Assembly: GCF_000422245.1 (NCBI RefSeq)
Contig: NZ_ATHI01000030.1
Location: forward strand, 109,183-173,182
Length of the DNA stretch: 64,000 nucleotides
Direction of reading: 5' to 3'
Origin: Alkalidesulfovibrio alkalitolerans DSM 16529
GTDB taxonomy: Bacteria > Desulfobacterota > Desulfovibrionia > Desulfovibrionales > Desulfovibrionaceae
In this document: positions 58,816 to 64,000 of the stretch, piece by piece
Layout of the letters: each line of letters starts with the position of its first letter
How positions within the stretch are numbered: position 1 is the first letter of the stretch
Made by a program: the position numbers and the translations under genes
The notes under the pieces: model-generated
Database searches by the model: none
Seen by the model: the letters and a program-made list of their open reading frames with translations, nothing else
Told to the model about the DNA's origin: nothing

Positions 58816-60039
58816 TTACACCTGGTTTTCGGGAAGCACAAGGCCGCGCGCGGGAAGCGTGAAATGGCCTGCGCCGGGGAGGAGCGCAAGCGGCAGACGG
58901 GGGTAGTCGTCCGAGAGCACGTGGCGCACGCCCCCTCGCGCGGCGGCGTTGAAGCCGTCGAGCTTTTGTCTGATGCGCTCGCTGCTTTTGGTCAGTGTCT
59001 GCTCGTGCAGGATGGACGCATTCAGGAGGATGCAGGTCTGTCCCGTGATTCCCTCCAGCCGTTCGTGCACGGGGCGCGCGTAGGCAAGTCTGGGCCGCTT
59101 GCGGAAGAAACGAAGTTGCAGGTCCGGCCACAGGCCGTGGCCGCATTTTGCGTGCGCGGCGTCTGGATAGAGCGTCAGCCGGGGCAGGTGAAACGCCGAG
59201 ACGCCCCTCTCGTCCGCCTGCGCCGCAAGGTCGGGCAGGGCTTGCCACAGTGCCTCCGGCAGCCGTTCGTCCGCGTCCAGGACGAGGACCCAGCCGTCGT
59301 CGCAGGCATCGAGCATGACGTTTCGCTGGGCCGCGAAATCGCCGTCCAGGGGGCGCACGATATCCGTGCGCCGTGCGTCGAGCGGCAGGTCGTCGGGGAT
59401 GTGGCCATCCCACACGGCCACGAAGCGGCGCACGTATTTGGGCGCGCAGGCGAAGAAGTCCGCAAGGCTTGGCTCGTCCGGATGCAGGATGGCCGCGAGC
59501 GTGAGGGCGGGGAGGGCAATGGTGGGAGGGCCGTCGAATTCGACCGTGCGGCCGAGATGGAAGACATCGCGCAGCCGCGTGGCCGCTCCGCGTTGCTCGG
59601 GAGAAAGTTCGGGATTCACGAGGTCGAAGGTGGTCTCGGGCGTGAGCCCTTCCGAAAGCCACAGGAGCTTGTGCGCCCAGGGCGAGGAATCGGCGAGCAG
59701 ATCGCGGCTTGGGTCACCGCGCCACCACTCCAGCCGCCCCGAGGCGAGGCCCGCTCGGGCCGTGCCGGGGTCGGGCTCGCTGACCACGAGGCGCACGGAA
59801 GACGGCAGGCTTGCCGCCAGGGCGCGGGCCAGCGCGCCCGAGGCCAAGCCGAACAGGAGTACCGCGGACTTCTCTTGGCGGGCCATGGCCTTTCGAATGC
59901 GCGCGCAGAGCGTCTCGACGCGCGCGTGAGGCGGCTCCGGCGAAAGCGGTGTATCCGGTCCGAGCCGGTAGCGTAGCACCTCGCGGCTATAGAAGGAGAA
60001 CGCCGACGTGTGGCCCGGAGTATGGACGATGCGAGGCAT
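58816..60039 (-). CDS. Family 2-type glycosyltransferase
   Basis: 407 residues. The N-terminal 160 residues are an unrecognised domain (AVLLFGLASGALARALAASL). A GT2-like core follows: YVRRFVAVWDGHIPDDLPLD, PLDGDFAAQRNVMLDACDDG, and the nucleotide-sugar/metal motif WVLVLDADERLPEALW (D-A-D). Lipid or protein glycan synthesis is likely; because fliS-fliD and flagellins lie directly upstream on the same strand, flagellin glycosylation is one possible role (inference). ATG 60039 (MPRIVHTPGH) is preferred to upstream codons overlapping the fliS end. Confidence 0.8.
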   Translation of the reverse strand: MPRIVHTPGHTSAFSFYSREVLRYRLGPDTPLSPEPPHARVETLCARIRKAMARQEKSAVLLFGLASGALARALAASLPSSVRLVVSEPDPGTARAGLASGRLEWWRGDPSRDLLADSSPWAHKLLWLSEGLTPETTFDLVNPELSPEQRGAATRLRDVFHLGRTVEFDGPPTIALPALTLAAILHPDEPSLADFFACAPKYVRRFVAVWDGHIPDDLPLDARRTDIVRPLDGDFAAQRNVMLDACDDGWVLVLDADERLPEALWQALPDLAAQADERGVSAFHLPRLTLYPDAAHAKCGHGLWPDLQLRFFRKRPRLAYARPVHERLEGITGQTCILLNASILHEQTLTKSSERIRQKLDGFNAAARGGVRHVLSDDYPRLPLALLPGAGHFTLPARGLVLPENQV

Positions 60040-60089
60040 GGCGCAGCATAGCCGTGGGAGCGCGGCGCAGCAAGGGGCCTGCCTGGGGA

Positions 60090-60785
60090 TCACCTGCTCT
60101 GCGAGTTGCCGTAGGCCATGGCGGCGCGGCGGACCTGCAAGGTCACGGGGCGCGGCGGCTGCGGAGACGCTTCGGTCGCGGGCTTCGGGGCGCTTTCGGG
60201 CGCGGGCCGCTTCTCCGCTCCGTTTGCCGCGTCGCTGAATGCGGTCGGCTGCATCGTCGCTTCCGATTCGGACTGCGCCCGCGCTTCTCCGGTCGTCGCG
60301 GCCTGGCTCTCGGGCTGGACCGCACCCGCCTTGGGCTGCATCTTCATCGCCGTGGCCGCAGCCGCGAGGCTGAGCGGCTTGGCCGGGGCCTTGGCCTGCT
60401 CGTCCGGCACGGCCGTCTCGGCTGCTCCCTTGATCTCCGCATATGCGGAGCGCAGTCCCTTGAGAATGTTGATGACCTGGTCGATGGCCTCGGTGTCCAT
60501 CTTCAGGTTGGCCATGAGCAGGCGGGAATTGCAGTAGAAATAGAGTCGTGAAAGATTTTCGGCGATCTCGCCGCCCTTTTCCTTGTTCAGGCTCGATTGC
60601 AACTCGTTGATGACGTCCGAGGCCTTGGCCAGAAGCTGGCCCTTGCCCTTGAAGTCGCGGGCCTGAATGCGCTCCTTGGCCTGCGAGAGATACTTCATCG
60701 CGCCGTCGTAGAGCAGGATGAGCAGGTCGGCCTGACTGGTCGTGCCCACCTGCGTGGCGATGTAGGCGCGCGTGGCTTTGTGCAT
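60090..60785 (-). CDS. fliS: Flagellin chaperone FliS with long C-terminal tail
   Basis: 231 residues. Residues 1-125 are FliS (YIATQVGTTSQADLLILLYD, KASDVINELQSSLNKEKGGE, LSRLYFYCNSRLLMANLKMD, VINILKGLRSAYAEI). About 105 more residues, rich in Ala, Pro, Glu and Gln, follow and look disordered; usual FliS is 125-150 residues. FliS binds the flagellin C-terminus to prevent premature assembly. ATG 60785 starts 3 bases after the fliD stop, so the genes are coupled. Confidence 0.9.
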   Translation of the reverse strand: MHKATRAYIATQVGTTSQADLLILLYDGAMKYLSQAKERIQARDFKGKGQLLAKASDVINELQSSLNKEKGGEIAENLSRLYFYCNSRLLMANLKMDTEAIDQVINILKGLRSAYAEIKGAAETAVPDEQAKAPAKPLSLAAAATAMKMQPKAGAVQPESQAATTGEARAQSESEATMQPTAFSDAANGAEKRPAPESAPKPATEASPQPPRPVTLQVRRAAMAYGNSQSR

Positions 60786-60788
60786 GCC

Positions 60789-62501
60789 TTACTCCGATCC
60801 CGAGGGGAGCTGCTTGATCTGGTTCTGCAGCATACCCTGGATCCCGTTGTAGTTGGAAAGGGTGGCTTCGAGCCGAGCGAAACGATCGCGCAGGTTGCGT
60901 TCGTTGTTCTTCAGGCGGCGCTCCTCGAATTCGATCTTTTTTTGGATATTCTCGATGATGTCTCGGTAATTGTCCTCAAGGATGTTCAGCGTGCCCTCGC
61001 GGGTGTCCGTGAGGCGGTTCAACTCGTTGATGAGTTCCGTGACCTTGCCGACCTTGAGCGAAACGCTGCCAGAATATGTGCCGTTGTCGAAAGTGTTCAA
61101 CTGGATGGCGAGACCCGTGGCCGGCCCGGTGGTGGCCGTGATCTGCCCGGTCTCCGAGTCGAATCTGGCCGGGTAGCCGCCGATGGTCGCGCCCGTGACC
61201 ACGCCGCCGGAGATGGAGTAGGACACGGCGTAGGTACCGCCCTTGGTGGTCCCCTGGATGCTGTTGTAGTAGGTGAAGGCGGCCGGATTGTCGCTGGGCT
61301 GGGTGACCGTGGCCGAGCCCTCGTAGTGGGCGGAGAACAGGCTCACCACGTCGTCGAGGTTGGTCTTCAGCACCTCGTCGAGCCGATCCTCGTTGAGGAT
61401 CAAAAGTCCCGAGTTCACCGAGCCCGCGTCGGCGTCCGTGAGGATGCCGAGCTGTGAGAGCGTGGTGTACATGTCGCCCGTGCCTGTGGCGCTGTTGAAA
61501 TACTCGAAGCCGAGCCCCTTGGAGGCAGTGATGTTTTTCAGATTCTGGGAGATCATGGCCACGCCGTAGTTGCCCGAAAGCAGGCTTCCCTTGTTGGTCA
61601 TGGAGTCGATTTTGGTCAGCTCCTTCAGGAAGGAGCGTACCTCGTTGATCTGGTTCACGAAGGTCCGGACTTGCTCCTTGATGCCTTCGATGTCCGTCTC
61701 CACGTTGACCGTGACGTTGGCGGAGGTCGATTTGAAAAGCACCGTCAGGCCGGGCACCACGTCGTCGATGGAGTTGGTGGCCCGAGTCAGCCAGGCGTTG
61801 CTCGGGAAGTTGTTCAAGCGGAACTGGGCGTCCTGGGCGGATTGCGAGACGGTGACGTCTCCGCTTTGATAACCGGACAGGGTGGTCGAGCCTGCGATGG
61901 TCAGGGTTTTTGCGGCACCCGTGTCCAGGCCGCGCAGTTGCATGCGATATTCGCCCTCGGAAACCTTGATGGCGCTCGCGCGTACGCCCAGGTTGCCGCC
62001 GTCCGCGTTGATAATGTTGATCAAGGTGCCAAGCGTCGTGCCGTTCGGCACGTTCACGGTGTGGTCCGTGCCCGCGTAGGTGTAGGTGAAGGTCTGCGTT
62101 GTGCCCGAGTTGTTGACTACGGTATTGAGCGATGTCGCGGGCGTGTTGAAGGTCAGGATCTGATTCTGGGCGAGTTGGTTGATGCTGAAGACGTAGGAGC
62201 CTTCCTCGGCGTCGGCCGTGGCCGTGGCCGTGAGCGCGGCTGAGTCGGTGGAACTCGTGTTCTTGACCAGGAACTCGCCTGGGCGATCCATGGCCTGCAA
62301 CGAGGTCTTGAGCGAGAGCAGCTTGGTGTTCAGTTCCTGGAAGCCCTCGATCTTCTTTTCCCAAGAGGATTTCCAGATTTCGAGCCGCTTTTTCTTGAGT
62401 GATTCGACCTCGATGAGCTTTTCGATGATCGAGTCGAAATCCGTGCCCGAGCCAAGGCCGGTGAAGGAGATGCCGCCGGATGCGAGATTGCCGTTTATCA
62501 T
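60789..62501 (-). CDS. fliD: Flagellar hook-associated protein 2 (filament cap)
   Basis: 570 residues. The N-terminal FliD_N region reads GGISFTGLGSGTDFDSIIEK, then LIEVESLKKKRLEIWKSSWE; the middle has GVAMISQNLKNITASKGLGF-type FliD_C sequence; and the C-terminal coiled part is YRDIIENIQKKIEFEERRLK with FARLEATLSNYNGIQGMLQ. It caps the growing filament and guides flagellin addition. ATG 62501 lacks a clear ribosome site. It lies downstream of the flagellin gene and directly upstream of fliS. Confidence 0.94.
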   Translation of the reverse strand: MINGNLASGGISFTGLGSGTDFDSIIEKLIEVESLKKKRLEIWKSSWEKKIEGFQELNTKLLSLKTSLQAMDRPGEFLVKNTSSTDSAALTATATADAEEGSYVFSINQLAQNQILTFNTPATSLNTVVNNSGTTQTFTYTYAGTDHTVNVPNGTTLGTLINIINADGGNLGVRASAIKVSEGEYRMQLRGLDTGAAKTLTIAGSTTLSGYQSGDVTVSQSAQDAQFRLNNFPSNAWLTRATNSIDDVVPGLTVLFKSTSANVTVNVETDIEGIKEQVRTFVNQINEVRSFLKELTKIDSMTNKGSLLSGNYGVAMISQNLKNITASKGLGFEYFNSATGTGDMYTTLSQLGILTDADAGSVNSGLLILNEDRLDEVLKTNLDDVVSLFSAHYEGSATVTQPSDNPAAFTYYNSIQGTTKGGTYAVSYSISGGVVTGATIGGYPARFDSETGQITATTGPATGLAIQLNTFDNGTYSGSVSLKVGKVTELINELNRLTDTREGTLNILEDNYRDIIENIQKKIEFEERRLKNNERNLRDRFARLEATLSNYNGIQGMLQNQIKQLPSGSE

Positions 62502-62591
62502 GCGCCGAACCGTCCGGTAATTTTTTCCGGGAGGAGAGTTTCCCGCCGGAAGGTTAGCAAGGACGATGCCAGTCGCCCCGTCGCCGGGGAG

Positions 62592-62620
62592 GGCCGGGCT
62601 CCGAGACGGAGCCCGGCCTT
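62592..62620. terminator. Hairpin between flagellin and fliD
   Basis: Perfect 12-base arms GGCCGGGCTCCG (62592-62603) and CGGAGCCCGGCC (62607-62618), loop AGA. It lies 34 bases past the flagellin stop. The T run is on the plus strand only (TTATT), so on the minus strand it is a weak intrinsic terminator or message-end stabiliser. Confidence 0.65.
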
Positions 62621-62651
62621 ATTGTCTGTTCGGCGTTATACGGGGTCGACT

Positions 62652-63545
62652 TTAGCCGCCCAGGAGCTGCATGGCCATCCTCGGCAGGCTGTTGGCCTGC
62701 GAGAGCATGGCCACGGCGGCCTGGGAGAGGATCTGCTGGCGCACGAACTCCGTCATCTCCAGAGCAACGTCCACGTCGGAGATGCGCGACTCGGAAGCCT
62801 GCAGGTTTTCGGCCTGGATCTGGAGGTTGGTGATGGTGTTCTCCAGGCGGTTCTGCAGCGCACCCAGGTTGGCGCGGATCTTGTCCTTGGAGATGATGGC
62901 CTGCTGGATGCCCTCAAGGGCGCGCTGCGCAAGGGCCTGGGTGGAGACCGACTTGGCCTGCGCGCCTGCACCGGCGCCGATGCCGACGCCGAGCGCCGAG
63001 GCCGTGGAGTTGCCGATCTGGATGTAGTAGTAGTCCTCGGCCGAATCGTTGCCCGCGCCGAAGTGGACCTTGAGCTTGCCGGTGGGGTTCAGACCCTCGC
63101 CGTTGTGGGTCTCGGCGCTCAGGTTGCCGTTCAGCAGGTAGATGCCGTTGAAGTCCGTGGCATTGGCGATTCGGGTGATTTCCGAAGCCATGGCCTGGTA
63201 TTCGGAGTCGATGATGAGACGCTGGTCCGAGTTGTAGGTGCCGGTGGCGGCCTGCTCGGCGAGTTCCTTCATGCGGATCAGCTTCTCGTCGATGACGCCC
63301 AGCGCGCCGTCCGCGGTCTGGATCATGGAGATCGCGTCCATGGCGTTGCGCACGCCCTGGTTAATAGACGCAATGTCCGCGCGCATGAGTTCGCGAATCG
63401 CCAGCCCCGCGGCGTCGTCGGCCGCGCTGTTGATGCGCAGGCCCGAAGACAGCCGGTTCACCGACGTGCCCAGGTTGCTGTAGGCCGTGGTCAGGTTGCG
63501 GGCCGCGTTCATGGCCATCAGGTTGTGGTTGATAACGAGCGACAT
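62652..63545 (-). CDS. fliC: Flagellin
   Basis: 297 residues. The N-terminal D0/D1 part is SLVINHNLMAMNAARNLTTA, then GTSVNRLSSGLRINSAADDA and AGLAIRELMRADIASINQGV; the C-terminus is VDVALEMTEFVRQQILSQAA and SQANSLPRMAMQLLGG. The variable middle is short (about 100 residues), so the filament has a small outer domain. ATG 63545 has AAGGAGG upstream, and a near-perfect sigma-28 promoter lies at 63624-63650. The C-terminal 88 codons are almost identical to those of the next flagellin gene. Confidence 0.96.
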   Translation of the reverse strand: MSLVINHNLMAMNAARNLTTAYSNLGTSVNRLSSGLRINSAADDAAGLAIRELMRADIASINQGVRNAMDAISMIQTADGALGVIDEKLIRMKELAEQAATGTYNSDQRLIIDSEYQAMASEITRIANATDFNGIYLLNGNLSAETHNGEGLNPTGKLKVHFGAGNDSAEDYYYIQIGNSTASALGVGIGAGAGAQAKSVSTQALAQRALEGIQQAIISKDKIRANLGALQNRLENTITNLQIQAENLQASESRISDVDVALEMTEFVRQQILSQAAVAMLSQANSLPRMAMQLLGG

Positions 63546-63623
63546 AGTGTTTCCTCCTTGGATTGTTGGCCCCGGCGTCCCTGCCGGTGGCAAAGTTTCA
63601 CGTGTGAGTCACCGTTGCCTGCC

Positions 63624-63650
63624 CTATCGGCTGACTGGAGATTCCCTTTA
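63624..63650 (-). promoter_or_regulatory. Sigma-28 (FliA) promoter of the flagellin gene
   Basis: Minus strand: TAAA (63650-63647), a 15-base spacer, GCCGATAG (63631-63624), against the consensus TAAA-N15-GCCGATAA. It lies about 80 bases before the flagellin ATG. This is the expected class of promoter for late flagellar genes. Confidence 0.85.
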
Positions 63651-63660
63651 GGGGGTCGAG

Positions 63661-63699
63661 AAAAAAAAGAAAAAAGCCCGCCCGCTTTCGCGGACGGGC
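63661..63699 (-). terminator. Rho-independent terminator of the upstream flagellin gene
   Basis: Minus strand: GCCCGTCCGC, tetraloop GAAA, GCGGGCGGGC (63699-63676), followed by a T-rich run (TTTTTTCTTTTTTTT, 63675-63661). One of the clearest terminators in the window; it lies 34 bases past the partial flagellin's stop. Confidence 0.95.
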
Positions 63700-63732
63700 C
63701 CGTGTTGAAGGCTGAATGCGGATTGAGGGCTA

Positions 63733-64000
63733 CTAGCCGCCCAGGAGCTGCATGGCCATCCTCGGCAGGCTGTTGGCCTGCGAAAGCATGGCCACGGCGG
63801 CCTGCGAAAGGATCTGCTGGCGCACGAACTCGGTCATCTCCAGGGCCACGTCCACGTCGGAGATGCGCGACTCGGAAGCCTGCAGGTTCTCGGCCTGGAT
63901 CTGGAGGTTGGTGATGGTGTTCTCCAGGCGGTTCTGGAGCGCACCCAGGTTGGCGCGGATCTTGTACTTGGAGATGATGGCCTGCTGGATGCCCTCAAGG
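63733..64000 (-). CDS. fliC: Second flagellin, 3' part
   Basis: The C-terminal 89 codons of a flagellin; the gene continues beyond the window. It encodes the same ending (FVRQQILSQAAVAMLSQANS then LPRMAMQLLGG) as the gene at 62652-63545. Comparing the 266 shared bases I count about nine differences, nearly all silent; one changes Asp to Tyr (SKYKIRANL instead of SKDKIRANL). It has its own strong terminator. Confidence 0.93.
   Translation of the reverse strand, partial: LEGIQQAIISKYKIRANLGALQNRLENTITNLQIQAENLQASESRISDVDVALEMTEFVRQQILSQAAVAMLSQANSLPRMAMQLLGG

Overview
The window reads as a chromosomal segment of a GC-rich sulfate-reducing deltaproteobacterium of the Desulfovibrio group. The basis is the aprA-qmoABC-qmoD block, the alternative (siroheme-based) heme pathway genes ahbC-hemB-ahbD, the lipid A gene lpxB and a Desulfovibrio-style flagellar region. 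Coding density is high. I found no tRNA, rRNA, CRISPR array, phage or insertion sequence. Long antisense open frames are common because of the GC content and were discarded.

Layout. 1-7.3 kb: 3' part of aprA, then qmoA, qmoB, qmoC and the promoter-distal qmoD, the electron-transfer module for APS reduction. 7.4-12.3 kb: a complete branched-chain amino acid ABC importer, livG-livK-livH-livM-livF. 12.5-16.5 kb: TPR protein, lone Hpt protein, exported GH3 hydrolase, YbaK-type deacylase. 16.6-20.1 kb: Cys-rich protein and copper ATPase on the minus strand, divergent from yjgA. 20.1-23.8 kb: iron/cobalamin-type ABC importer co-transcribed with an FmdE-family protein behind a strong promoter. 23.8-27.6 kb (minus): unknown protein, TrpF-like protein, KaiB, small membrane protein, small unknown protein, Gfo/Idh dehydrogenase. 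27.8-35.4 kb: lpxB, a MoeA fused to a binding-protein domain, glucokinase, TVP38 membrane protein, a possible kinase-fold protein, fdhD. 35.5-41.4 kb (minus): three TadE/TadG-type pseudopilin genes behind a possible sigma-54 promoter, then putA and its Lrp-family regulator. 41.9-45.0 kb: CheY-like protein, GGDEF protein, NlpC/P60 lipoprotein. 45.0-50.4 kb (minus): ahbC-hemB-ahbD-ahbA/B-rpe followed by uspA. 50.7-53.7 kb (plus): radical SAM gene followed by btaA and btaB, a betaine-lipid synthesis operon. 53.8-60.0 kb (minus): two response regulators, OmpA-type lipoprotein, zinc-ribbon/Yip1 protein, nitrilase-family hydrolase, glycosyltransferase. 60.1-64 kb (minus): fliS, fliD and two near-identical flagellin genes, the second cut by the window edge.

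How it fits together. aprA-qmo feeds membrane quinol electrons to APS reductase. The ahb cluster makes heme for the cytochromes such a cell uses. moeA and fdhD serve molybdenum/tungsten enzymes such as formate dehydrogenases. The most unusual items are the radical SAM-btaA-btaB operon with a structured leader next to its start codon; a four-member family of about 80-125 bp palindromic intergenic repeats that abut gene ends; a TrpF-like protein lacking the usual catalytic Cys next to kaiB; and orphan Tad-type pseudopilins.
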